From RECO01 sp050485385 (GTDB lineage: Bacteria > Pseudomonadota > Alphaproteobacteria > Geminicoccales > Geminicoccaceae), in NCBI GenBank assembly GCA_050485385.1, contig JBJHBG010000145.1:1-9585 (forward strand): 9,585 nt of DNA, given 5' to 3'. The notes below the pieces were generated by a model. It did not search any database. It was given only the letters and a program-made list of their open reading frames with translations, and was not told where the DNA came from. A program made the translations under genes and the position numbers. This document shows, one piece after another, positions 1 through 6,345 of this stretch. Positions within the stretch are counted from its first letter, which is position 1. The number at the start of each line of letters is the position of its first letter.

Positions 1-51
1 GGCCCGAGGACCCGGCGCCGAAGCCCGCAGGGCCGAGACGCGGAGAGCCGA

Positions 52-107
52 GACGCCGGGACGCCGGGACGCCGGGACGCCGAGACCGCGGGACGCCGGG
101 ACGCCGG
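52..107. repeat. Tandem octanucleotide repeat upstream of the VOC gene
   Basis: Seven head-to-tail 8-bp units of consensus GACGCCGG run without interruption. Units 1-3, 6 and 7 are exact, unit 4 ends in A, and unit 5 is GACCGCGG. Degenerate relatives continue on the left (about 36-51). The period is not a multiple of three, so unit gain or loss would change the distance to upstream signals, or the reading frame if the stretch were translated. The array ends 21 bases before the GTG start of the VOC gene. The rest of 1-128 holds no gene I can recognise. Confidence 0.85.
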
Positions 108-128
108 GAGGCGAGGATCGAGGTCGCC

Positions 129-512
129 GTGTTCCACGACCCACAGGTGGTGCTGTTCAGCGACGACCTGCGGCGGGCGATCGCGTTCTACGAGCAGCTC
201 GGCTTCACCGAGGTCTTCCGCGTCCCGCAGGACGGCGACCCCATCCACGTCGACCTCGAGCTCGACGGCACCCGCATCGGGTTCGCCTCCGCACGTTCCA
301 CCCGCGACGACCACGGGCTGTCCCCCGCCGCGGACGGCCACCGGGCTGCGGTGGTGGTGTGGACCGACGACGTCGAGGCGGCGTACCAGCATCTGACCGA
401 AGTGGTCGGCGTCACGGGCCTGCGGCCGCCGCACCCGTGGCTCGAGCACCTGCGTATCGCCTGGGTGGAGGACCCCGACGGGACCCCGGTCCAGCTCGTC
501 CAGCGGCGCTGA
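129..512 (+). CDS. VOC (glyoxalase/bleomycin-resistance fold) family protein
   Basis: A 127-residue protein with the βαβββ half-repeats of the vicinal oxygen chelate fold. The N-terminal half opens with the usual strand and helix (VVLFSDDLRRAIAFYEQLGF, residues 7-26), followed by a strand near HVDLELDG (41-48). The second half contains AAVVVWTDDVEAAYQHL (73-89) and ends with the classic WVEDPDGTPVQLVQ (112-125). The length is normal for a single-domain member that works as a dimer. Family members include metal-dependent lyases and dioxygenases as well as antibiotic-binding proteins, and nothing visible fixes the substrate. The GTG start is preceded by GAGG (120-123) at a 5-base spacing. The frame stays open to the window edge through a Pro/Arg-rich low-complexity stretch, so this could instead be the C-terminal domain of a longer protein. 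Its wording resembles actinobacterial members to my eye, unlike the genes to the right. It converges on the TRAP operon. Confidence 0.85.
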   Translation: MFHDPQVVLFSDDLRRAIAFYEQLGFTEVFRVPQDGDPIHVDLELDGTRIGFASARSTRDDHGLSPAADGHRAAVVVWTDDVEAAYQHLTEVVGVTGLRPPHPWLEHLRIAWVEDPDGTPVQLVQRR

Positions 513-525
513 CCACCGGGTCGCG

Positions 526-633
526 ACCTCGTGGCCGGGGTGCTGGAGCTGCCCAGCGCGGTGCTCAGCCACATCCGCCACCTCGTAGCCGGGATGCTGG
601 AGCTGCCCAGCGCGGTGCTCAGCCACGTCCGTC
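526..633. repeat. 54-bp direct tandem duplication
   Basis: Two adjacent 54-bp copies (526-579 and 580-633) differ at only a few positions, and a third copy begins at 634 (ACCTCG) but diverges after about 7 bases. Each unit contains a small hairpin (GCTGG, loop of 6, CCAGC; first copy 542-557) and a GAGC/GCTC pair. The period is 18 codons. In the frame that starts with GTG at 531 it reads as an 18-residue peptide repeat (VAGVLELPSAVLSHIRHL, then VAGMLELPSAVLSHVRHL). The differences in that frame are silent or conservative (V/M, I/V). Other frames, including one on the minus strand, are open too, so coding is not established. It lies 13 bases past the VOC stop, between convergent genes. Confidence 0.85.
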
Positions 634-760
634 ACCTCGCCGCCGTGCCGGCGGCGGATGCGAACCTCGGCGCGGCGCCGCGTCCCCCGTCCCACAACCC
701 ACGTCCCACGGACCCGGGCCCCCCGCGCCGAGGGGCGTGGGGGGGCGTAGGGGGGTCGGG
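634..760. other. Non-genic spacer between convergent genes
   Basis: A C- and G-rich spacer follows the tandem duplication. It contains several short CGTCCC/CGTCCCAC echoes (about 680-710) and long G runs (738-757). The plus-strand frame stays open here but is low-complexity Pro/Arg/Gly, and I see no gene in it. Confidence 0.5.
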
Positions 761-785
761 CCGGCGGGGGGCGGCGCCCCGCCGG
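761..785 (-). terminator. GC-rich hairpin after dctP (probable terminator)
   Basis: A perfect 9-bp inverted repeat, CCGGCGGGG (761-769) and CCCCGCCGG (777-785), with a 7-base loop, lies 13 bases downstream of the dctP stop. No clear T tract follows on either strand, so it is not a textbook intrinsic terminator. Strong hairpins without U tracts are common at gene ends in GC-rich genomes. It could also stabilise the 3' end of the mRNA or act for both convergent transcripts. Confidence 0.5.
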
Positions 786-798
786 ACCGCAGCTCGCG

Positions 799-1761
799 TC
801 ACATGTCGCGGATGGCGGCGACGAAGTTCCGGGCGTCGTCGCCGAACTGGGCGTAGAACACCTCGTAGGCGGGGGCCGTGGCCTCGACGAACGGCGCCTG
901 CTCGGGCCGGGTCACCTGCATGCCGCCGTCGATCAGCGCCTGGAGCAGTTCGTCGTCGCGGGCGGCGATCAGGTCGAACTGCCAGTCACCGGCGCGGCGC
1001 GCCGCCTCCAGCACCGCCTCTTGGTCCTCTTCACCGAGCCGCTGGAAGAAGGCTTCGGAGATGACGATGTAGGCGCTGTTGTAGATGTGCCCGGTGAGGG
1101 CCAGGTGGGTCTGCACCTCGTACAGCCGACCGTCGTAGATGTTCTGCAGCGGGTTCTCCTGCCCGTCGACCACACCCTGGCGCAGTGCGGCGTAGAGCTC
1201 GGAGAAGGGCATCGGCGTCGGCTGCGCACCGAGGGCGCGGAAGGTCTCGATCTGTGCCTGGTTCTCGGGTGTGCGGATCATGAGGCCGTTCACGTCGGCA
1301 GGGCCTTCGATCGGGCGCACGTTGTTGGTGATGTTGCGGAAGCCGTTCTCGACGAAGCCGATCAACCGCAGTCCCTTTTCCGGCAGCGAGGCGGCGAGGT
1401 CGGCCACCGCGTCGCTCGCCTGCGCCGTCTGGATGTGCTCGCGGTCGCGGAAGAGGAACGGCAGTTCCAAGAGCGCCAGCTTCGGCTCGTAGATGCCGAG
1501 CACGCCGGTGACGGTCATCTCGAGCGTACCCAGCGTGAGTTGCTCCTGCATCTCCCGCTCGGAGCCGAGCTGGGCCGAGGGGAAGATCGAGACGGTAAAC
1601 CGGCCCGGAGCGACGGCCTCGAGCTCTTCGCCGAACTTCTCCATGGCGAGATGGAAGCTGTGGTTGGGCGTATGGCCGTGGCCGATCTTGATCTCGGTCT
1701 GGGCATGGGCCGCGGCGCCGCCCAGGGCGAGTGCGGCGATCAGGCTGGTCAGGCGGAGCAT
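799..1761 (-). CDS. dctP: TRAP transporter solute-binding protein (DctP family)
   Basis: A 320-residue periplasmic receptor of a tripartite ATP-independent periplasmic transporter. It captures an organic acid and hands it to the DctQM membrane unit. A Sec signal peptide is clear: MLRLTSLIAALALGGAAAHA, with likely cleavage after Ala20 before QTEIKIGHG. The conserved ligand arginine of the family is present in MIRTPENQ (Arg163), as is the PMPFSELYAALRQGVVDGQENP region (183-204), so a carboxylate ligand is expected. The length is typical. The ATG is supported by GGAGG (1769-1773) at a 7-base spacing. It is the last gene of the operon, 34 bases after dctM, whereas TRAP operons more often begin with the receptor. 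Its own strong ribosome binding site fits the higher amount of receptor usually needed. The exact substrate cannot be told. Confidence 0.95.
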   Translation of the reverse strand: MLRLTSLIAALALGGAAAHAQTEIKIGHGHTPNHSFHLAMEKFGEELEAVAPGRFTVSIFPSAQLGSEREMQEQLTLGTLEMTVTGVLGIYEPKLALLELPFLFRDREHIQTAQASDAVADLAASLPEKGLRLIGFVENGFRNITNNVRPIEGPADVNGLMIRTPENQAQIETFRALGAQPTPMPFSELYAALRQGVVDGQENPLQNIYDGRLYEVQTHLALTGHIYNSAYIVISEAFFQRLGEEDQEAVLEAARRAGDWQFDLIAARDDELLQALIDGGMQVTRPEQAPFVEATAPAYEVFYAQFGDDARNFVAAIRDM

Positions 1762-1795
1762 GGCTTGTCCTCCTCGGGGATCGTTGAGCGGGCAG

Positions 1796-3073
1796 TCAGG
1801 GTGAGAGCAGGTCAGGCAGCCAGAGCACCAGTCCGGGCCAATAGGTGACCACGGCCAGAGCGACGAACAGGGGAACCAGGAACGGCAGGATGGCGCGGAT
1901 CATGCGCTCGATGGGGATGCGCGCGACGTGGGCGGTGACGAACAGGCTCATGCCGACCGGCGGCGTCGCCACCCCGATCATCAGGTTCAGCACCATGATG
2001 ATGCCGAAATGGACCGGATCGACGCCGATCGACAGCGCGAGCGGCAACAGGATGGGCGTCATCAAGATCAGCACGGCCCCCGCCTCGATCAGCGCGCCGA
2101 GGACCAACAGCGCCAGGTTGATCAGCAAGAGCACCACCCAAGGCTCCTGCGACAGCAGCAGGACCGCCGCGACGAACGCGTCGCCGGCACGGTTGATGAC
2201 CAACAGCCAGGAGAAGGCCGAGACGTTGGAGATGATGAACGTGACGATGGCAGTGGTGATCATGGTCTCCACCAGGACCTTCGGCAGGTCGCGCAGACGG
2301 AGCGTGCGGTAGACGACGAGGCTGAGCAGCAGGGCGTAGGCGGCGGCGATTCCGCCGGCCTCGGTCGGCGTGAAGACGCCCCCGATCAGGCCGCCGAGGA
2401 TGATGCCGGGGGTGGCCAGCGACAGGGCCGCACCGCCCAGCGCGCGCACCCGCGTAGCCCATGAGGCGCGTGCATCGCGGGGGAAGCGGTCGTTGCGCCC
2501 CATCCAGGCGATCATCAGCGAGAGGCACAACGCGACGAGGAAGCCGGGCACGAGGCCGGCCACGAAGAGCCGTCCGACCGAGACCTCGGCCATCGATGCG
2601 TAAAGGACCAAGGGGATGCTGGGCGGGATGATCGGGCCGATGACCGACGAGGCGGCGGTAACCGCGGCGGAGAAGTCGGGGGTGTAGCCCTGCTTCTTCA
2701 TCGCCTCGATCTCGATCGCCCCCATGCCGGCCGCATCCGCCACCGCCGAGCCGGACATGCCCGCGAACAGCACGCTGGCGCCGACGTTGGCCTGGGCCAG
2801 ACCGCCGCGCAGATGGCCGACGCAGCGGCGCACGAAGGTGAAGATGCGGTCGGTGATGCCGCCCGCGTTCATCAGGTTCCCGGTGAGAATGAACAGCGGG
2901 ATCGCCACGAGCACGAAATTGTCGATGCCGGTGACCATCTTCTGGAACATGATCAACGGATCGAACGGGCTGCCCAGGGCCAGCCCCAGCAGGACGGCGA
3001 CCCCGACCGCGACGGCGATCGGCGTGCCGAGCAACGCCAGCGCCGCGAAGCCGAGGATGATGCCGGTGATCAC
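1796..3073 (-). CDS. dctM: TRAP transporter large permease subunit (DctM family)
   Basis: A 425-residue inner-membrane protein with about 11-12 hydrophobic segments, the substrate-translocating and sodium-binding subunit of the TRAP transporter. Family hallmarks seen are GTPIAVAVGV near the N-terminus, SGSAVADAAGMG (107-118), IGPIIPPSIPLVLYA (145-159), FTPTEAGGIAAAYA in the middle, and TPPVGMSLFVTA close to the C-terminus. Length and motif order match full-length DctM. The GTG start overlaps the dctQ stop as GTGA, so translation is probably coupled. The upstream in-frame extension is only a shadow of dctQ and the amidohydrolase, and the DctM homology begins exactly at this GTG. It forms a membrane complex with DctQ and takes substrate from DctP. 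Confidence 0.96.
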   Translation of the reverse strand: MITGIILGFAALALLGTPIAVAVGVAVLLGLALGSPFDPLIMFQKMVTGIDNFVLVAIPLFILTGNLMNAGGITDRIFTFVRRCVGHLRGGLAQANVGASVLFAGMSGSAVADAAGMGAIEIEAMKKQGYTPDFSAAVTAASSVIGPIIPPSIPLVLYASMAEVSVGRLFVAGLVPGFLVALCLSLMIAWMGRNDRFPRDARASWATRVRALGGAALSLATPGIILGGLIGGVFTPTEAGGIAAAYALLLSLVVYRTLRLRDLPKVLVETMITTAIVTFIISNVSAFSWLLVINRAGDAFVAAVLLLSQEPWVVLLLINLALLVLGALIEAGAVLILMTPILLPLALSIGVDPVHFGIIMVLNLMIGVATPPVGMSLFVTAHVARIPIERMIRAILPFLVPLFVALAVVTYWPGLVLWLPDLLSP

Positions 3074-3558
3074 GATGGATCCCCATCGCCGCCGTAGGCG
3101 GCGCGGAGCGCGTGGGCGGCCGCATGCAGCACGATCAGGGCGCCGCTGACCGGCAGGGCGGCGTAGAGGACGGCCTGCGACCACTGCAGTGTCGGCAGGA
3201 AGGTCGGTCGCATCCGCTCGGTCAGCGCCCAGCCGTACCAGACCATCGCCAGCCCGAAGCCGAGTGTGGTCAGGGCAGCGAACACCGCCAACGCCCGCCG
3301 CAGGCCCGGCGGCATCGCATCGGCGATGAAGGCGACGCGGATATGGGCGCCGCGCGCGACGCCGACCGAGGCACCGAGGAAACAGGCCCAGACGAACGCG
3401 ATGCGGGTCAGCTCGACGCTGGTGACGATCGAAAGGTCGAAGACGTAGCGCGAGGTCACGGCGATGATGACGAGGCCGGTGAACACGGCGACCAGCAAGG
3501 CAAGTGCCGCTTCGCACGCCGCATTCGCGTGCCCACTCAACCACAGGACGATGCTCAC
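3070..3558 (-). CDS. dctQ: TRAP transporter small permease subunit (DctQ family)
   Basis: A 162-residue protein with four membrane segments (about residues 14-36, 48-66, 87-109 and 128-150), as in the DctQ family. The DctQ signature is clear: SRYVFDLSIVTSVELTR (36-52) followed by WACFLGASVGVARGAHIRV (57-75). The subunit is needed for TRAP transport and braces DctM in the inner membrane. The GTG start (3556-3558) overlaps the amidohydrolase TGA (3555-3557), and the dctQ stop in turn overlaps the dctM GTG. Both junctions are GTGA, implying translational coupling down the operon. No separate Shine-Dalgarno site is needed or obvious. The longer open frame upstream is an antisense-like shadow inside the amidohydrolase gene. 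Confidence 0.93.
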   Translation of the reverse strand: MSIVLWLSGHANAACEAALALLVAVFTGLVIIAVTSRYVFDLSIVTSVELTRIAFVWACFLGASVGVARGAHIRVAFIADAMPPGLRRALAVFAALTTLGFGLAMVWYGWALTERMRPTFLPTLQWSQAVLYAALPVSGALIVLHAAAHALRAAYGGDGDPS

Positions 3559-4583
3559 GCCGCAGCCCCGCCCGCAGCGAGCAGGCGCGCGTCGGCCGCC
3601 AGCACCAGGTCGGCCAGATTGGTGCCGAGAATGCCCTGCCGCATCCGCGTATCGAACAGGTCGGGGCGGGCGCGCAGCCGCGGGTCGCCGTGGCGGGCGC
3701 CGTCGGCCAGGTCGTCCAGCACGGCGCGAAAGGCGCCGAAGTTCCAGACCATGTCGCCATAGGGCGCGTCGCTGGCGGCGGCGAGGTTGCGGCAGTAGGG
3801 CGGGCCGGCGTCGGCATACGCGATCATGGCGCTGACGAGATGGACGTCGCGCTGCGCGCTGAGGACGAAGAACACGTTGGGTGCGGCTAGGCCCAGCCGG
3901 CGCGCGGCCTGGTAGATCGGCTCGGCAACGACGAAGTCGCCGCCGCCGCCGCCCATATGCACGCCGATCACCGGATGCTCGGGATGCCGGGCCGCCACCC
4001 GCGCCAGCCCCTCCGCCGGGGTGAACACGGTGTCCGAGCCGAAGTGGAAAGCCGGCACGGCGCCCAGCGCCACGATGGCGTCGACCACCGTCAGCACCAT
4101 CGGCGCGTCGATCGCATAGGCGTTCTGGGCCGGGTTCATCTTGACGATGGGCATGCCGAACTCGGTGACGCAGCGCTCGGCCAGCGCCACGGCGGCGTCC
4201 TCGCCCAGGGCCTGGGGGTCGGTCCAGCCGGCCGGAATGATGCGATCGGGATGCGCCCGGGCGAGGTCCGCCACCGCCGCGTTGGCCCGGGTGAGGGCGT
4301 CGGCGTTCGCCTGCCGGTCCGGCCCGTAGCGGGTGACGGCCGGGTTCTGCCAGCAGAGCGCCATGTCGACGCCAGCGCGATCCATGGCGGCCAAGACCTC
4401 GGCACCGTCGAGCGGGCGGCCGTGAAAATAGCCGGGATCGGCGGCGAGGCGGGCTGCCAGGTCGGGCGGATAGGTGGCGGGATCGGAGGGATGCACGTCG
4501 CCGTCGATCACCACGTGCTCGCGGACGCGCTCCAGATGCGCCCGTCGTTGCGCCACGAGCGCGGCGGCGGCGGGTTTCAGCAT
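3555..4583 (-). CDS. Amidohydrolase family protein (Amidohydro_2, COG2159-like), first gene of the TRAP operon
   Basis: A 342-residue cytoplasmic enzyme of the metal-dependent amidohydrolase (TIM-barrel) superfamily, in the branch holding ACMSD-type decarboxylases and lactone or amide hydrolases. Visible active-site candidates, in order, are IDGDVHPSD with Asp29 and His31, VKMNP with Lys148, PAFHFGS with His180, GVHMGGGGGD with His209, and ASDAPYG with Asp272, the expected metal and catalytic aspartate on the last strands. The C-terminal RQGILGTNLADLV (315-327) matches the usual closing helix of the family. The set looks complete, so the enzyme is probably active. There is no signal peptide. 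The ATG at 4583 is chosen because GGGAGG (4592-4597) precedes it at 8 bases; an open extension to 4655 runs into the promoter region. It is coupled to dctQ by a GTGA overlap, which links it to the imported compound. The substrate is unknown. Confidence 0.9.
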   Translation of the reverse strand: MLKPAAAALVAQRRAHLERVREHVVIDGDVHPSDPATYPPDLAARLAADPGYFHGRPLDGAEVLAAMDRAGVDMALCWQNPAVTRYGPDRQANADALTRANAAVADLARAHPDRIIPAGWTDPQALGEDAAVALAERCVTEFGMPIVKMNPAQNAYAIDAPMVLTVVDAIVALGAVPAFHFGSDTVFTPAEGLARVAARHPEHPVIGVHMGGGGGDFVVAEPIYQAARRLGLAAPNVFFVLSAQRDVHLVSAMIAYADAGPPYCRNLAAASDAPYGDMVWNFGAFRAVLDDLADGARHGDPRLRARPDLFDTRMRQGILGTNLADLVLAADARLLAAGGAAA

Positions 4584-4591
4584 CGACGACC

Positions 4592-4597
4592 CCTCCC
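4592..4597 (-). promoter_or_regulatory. Ribosome binding site deciding the amidohydrolase start
   Basis: The minus strand reads GGGAGG here, 8 bases before the ATG at 4583. It is the strongest Shine-Dalgarno match in the region. It excludes the longer open frame that begins at 4655, because that extension would translate through the site itself. Confidence 0.75.
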
Positions 4598-4631
4598 TTG
4601 GACGATCGAGCCCCGTTCTTCTCGACGGGAC

Positions 4632-4695
4632 CATGCACTGCTGATACCCGTGCATGCAAATGAGCAGTTTTCAGGGGATCGGCGAACTGAGTTCA
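4632..4695. promoter_or_regulatory. Candidate LysR operator region in the divergent promoter
   Basis: The 129-bp gap between the divergent amidohydrolase and lysR genes holds three dyads. CATGCAC (4632-4638) pairs perfectly with GTGCATG (4650-4656) across 11 bases. ACTGCT (4637-4642) pairs with AGCAGT (4663-4668) and overlaps the first left arm. GAACT-G-AGTTC (4683-4693) is a perfect palindrome just upstream of lysR. LysR proteins commonly bind such dyads between themselves and the target operon, so this is the likely activation and autoregulation site. I found no strict T-N11-A core placed symmetrically in the first dyad, and no convincing -35/-10 pair on either strand. Confidence 0.5.
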
Positions 4696-4712
4696 GCAAT
4701 CGGGTGCCTCCG

Positions 4713-5618
4713 ATGGTGAGGCGCCGCCTGCCGCCGTTGCGCGCGCTGCAGGCGTTCGAGGCGGTGGCGCGCTTGGGCAGCGTCACCGCCGCGGCACAGG
4801 AACTGCGCATCACGCCGTCGGCGGTCAGCCACCGGCTGCGCCGTCTCGAGGAGGCGCTCGGTGTCCGCCTGTTCCACCGTTCCAGCCGCCGCATTGCCCT
4901 GACCGATGCCGGGCGGGACTATCTGGAGAGCGTCGCCAGCGCGTTCGACCGCATCGAGCGGTCGTCCGACCGGCTCGCCTCGGGGGGTGCCAGCGACCTC
5001 TTGACCATCCATTGCCCGCCGAGCTTCGCGCCCGCCTGGCTGCTGCCGCGCTTGCCGGACTTCATGGCGCACCATCCCGAAATCGACCTCCGCATCCACG
5101 CCTCGCCGCAGCCGGTGGACTTCTTTCGCAGCGATGCCGACGTCGAGATCCGCTACGGCAACGCCGACTGGATCGGGCTGGTCGTGGTGCCACTGCTCGA
5201 GGACCGTGTCGCACCGCTCTGCGCACCGGCGCTGCGGGCACGATTGCCGGAACGACCGCAGCCGGCCGACCTCGCCCGCCTGCCTCTGTTGCACTCCGAG
5301 CGGGCGCTCTTGACCTGGGAGGACTGGCTGGCGACGCATCGCCTGCCGGCGATGGCCCGTGGCGGGCTGCGCTTCGACCGGGGCTATCTGGTGGTGCAGG
5401 CGGCGGCGATGGGGCTCGGCGTAGCCTTGGAGAGCACCGTCTTCGCCGCCGAAGCGCTCGCCGCCGGACGGCTGGTGCGGGCGCTGCCCGGTCGCGAGGG
5501 CGAGGTCGTCGTCGGCGCGCACAGCCTGGTCTTTCCGCCGCTCTACCAAGGCATCCGCAAGATCGGCATCTTCGAGCGGTGGATCGTCGCCCAGGCCGGT
5601 GCCTTCGCCGCCGCCTGA
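4713..5618 (+). CDS. LysR-family transcriptional regulator (GcvA-like)
   Basis: A 301-residue regulator. The winged helix-turn-helix lies at about residues 6-66 (LPPLRALQAFEAVARLGSVT, then AAAQELRITPSAVSHRLRRL and LGVRLFHRSSRRIALTDAG), with wording typical of the GcvA group. The rest is the periplasmic-binding-like effector domain, including the GcvA-type stretch DADVEIRYGNADW and PLLEDRVAPLCAPAL. Length is normal. The ATG at 4713 is preferred because the family usually starts a few residues before PPLRALQAFE; an in-frame GTG at 4704 would add three residues, and neither has a good Shine-Dalgarno site. It is divergent from the amidohydrolase-TRAP operon and very likely controls it, and probably itself, in response to the transported acid or a product. 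Confidence 0.93.
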   Translation: MVRRRLPPLRALQAFEAVARLGSVTAAAQELRITPSAVSHRLRRLEEALGVRLFHRSSRRIALTDAGRDYLESVASAFDRIERSSDRLASGGASDLLTIHCPPSFAPAWLLPRLPDFMAHHPEIDLRIHASPQPVDFFRSDADVEIRYGNADWIGLVVVPLLEDRVAPLCAPALRARLPERPQPADLARLPLLHSERALLTWEDWLATHRLPAMARGGLRFDRGYLVVQAAAMGLGVALESTVFAAEALAAGRLVRALPGREGEVVVGAHSLVFPPLYQGIRKIGIFERWIVAQAGAFAAA

Positions 5619-5639
5619 GGTTGCGGCGGGGCGATCGCC

Positions 5640-5760
5640 TGCATGCCGGACGATATCGGCTCCGGCTTGCCGGTGGCCGTTGGTGTCGAGGTCGTCGACC
5701 AGGGGGCAGCCCTTGCGGTCGCGCAGGAACTCGACGCCGGCGATGTCGATGCGGTTGCGG
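5640..5760 (-). pseudogene. Remnant of an ATP-grasp-type ligase (C-terminal motif)
   Basis: On the minus strand a short stretch reads IDIAGVEFLRDRKG followed by a degraded DDLDTNGH and then ADIVRHAG. This matches the end of ATP-grasp enzymes of the RimK/alpha-L-glutamate ligase kind, where an I/L-D-(I/V)-AGV(E/D)FL strand is followed by a D-(I/V)-NTN-type metal and ATP site (known from the family). No start or upstream ATP-grasp domain is present in this frame. A possible continuation (GLARAKALAPSTR) lies in another frame at about 5775-5825, suggesting a frameshift. The frame runs on into the antisense of lysR without a sensible C-terminus. I read it as a decayed relic, not a gene. It directly abuts the P-type ATPase fragment on the other strand. 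Confidence 0.5.
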
Positions 5761-5823
5761 GCGCATCCTCGTGGACGGCGCCAGGGCCTTGGCGCGGGCG
5801 AGGCCGACCGCACGGCAAGGCCG

Positions 5824-6345
5824 GTGCGCTCGGACCTCGGCATGCTGCGTCGCCGCGCGCTCGTGCTCGGCGGCATCAACTCGGCCTTCGACTTCCTCAC
5901 CTTCGCCTTGCTGCTGTTGGTGTTCGGGGCAAGTGCGGAGCCCTTCCGCACCGGTCGGTTCGTCGAATCGGTCCTGACCGAGATCCTGGTGATCTTCGTT
6001 TTGCGGACCATGCTGCCGCTGTGGCAACGCCGCCCGGACGTGAAGCTGATGGCGGCGGCCTTGGCCACCGCAGCCCTGCCCCTGGCGCTACCCGATCTGC
6101 CGGGCGGCGCCCCACTCGGCTTCCCTCCCCTGTCGTCAGGCGTCCTCGCCGCCCTGCTCACCCTCGCCCTGACGACGGAAGCGGCCAAAGACCGGCTCGG
6201 CCGTCACGAGCGGTCGTCAAGTGCACGCGAAGGGCCGACGGTCGACGCTCAAAGCGGCCAGAGCAGCGGGACGAGCAGCACGGTGACGGTCCCGACCACG
6301 AGGTTCATCGGCACGCCGATGCGCAGGAAGTCGCGGAAGCGGTAG
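5824..6345 (+). pseudogene. C-terminal fragment of a Mg2+-transporting P-type ATPase (MgtA-like), truncated
   Basis: The frame encodes the last membrane segments of a magnesium-type P-type ATPase. The match starts at about 5830 (SDLGMLRRRALVLGGINSAF, DFLTFALLLLVFGAS), passes through the very characteristic FRTGRFVESVLTEILVIFVLRT (5948-6013), and ends near EAAKDRLGRHE (about 6210). A complete enzyme has roughly 830-900 residues with DKTGT phosphorylation and hinge motifs; all of that is missing, so it cannot pump. The natural stop is also gone: after about 6210 the frame reads unrelated sequence and runs 97 bases into the 3' end of the convergent SLC13 gene before a TAG at 6343. Both ends therefore look like rearrangement junctions. 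The frame is intact throughout, suggesting recent truncation. GTG at 5824 or ATG at 5842 could start translation, but neither has a good ribosome binding site. Confidence 0.75.

Noticed and set aside
526..633. CRISPR-like array.
   Set aside because: There are only two adjacent copies with no spacers between them, so it is a simple tandem duplication.
3620..3650. Apparent loss of the catalytic Asp in the amidohydrolase (GTN in place of GTD near residue 320).
   Set aside because: That motif, ILGTNLADLV, matches the closing C-terminal helix of the family (ILGxNAxRL). The real candidate aspartate is Asp272 in ASDAPYG, about 50 residues earlier, so the active site looks complete.
4584..4655. N-terminal extension of the amidohydrolase from an ATG at 4655.
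   Set aside because: It would run through the dyads and the strong GGGAGG site, and the added residues look unlike the family. The start at 4583 is better supported.
3070..4659. Long minus-strand frame in which DctQ seems to have a ~360-residue N-terminal extension.
   Set aside because: The extension is low-complexity Arg/Gly/Ala sequence in a shadow frame of the amidohydrolase, and DctQ homology begins at the GTG that overlaps the amidohydrolase stop.
3957..4703. Long plus-strand frame continuous with lysR, suggesting a larger fusion protein.
   Set aside because: It is the high-GC antisense shadow of the amidohydrolase gene. LysR homology starts at about 4713 and regulators of this family begin there.
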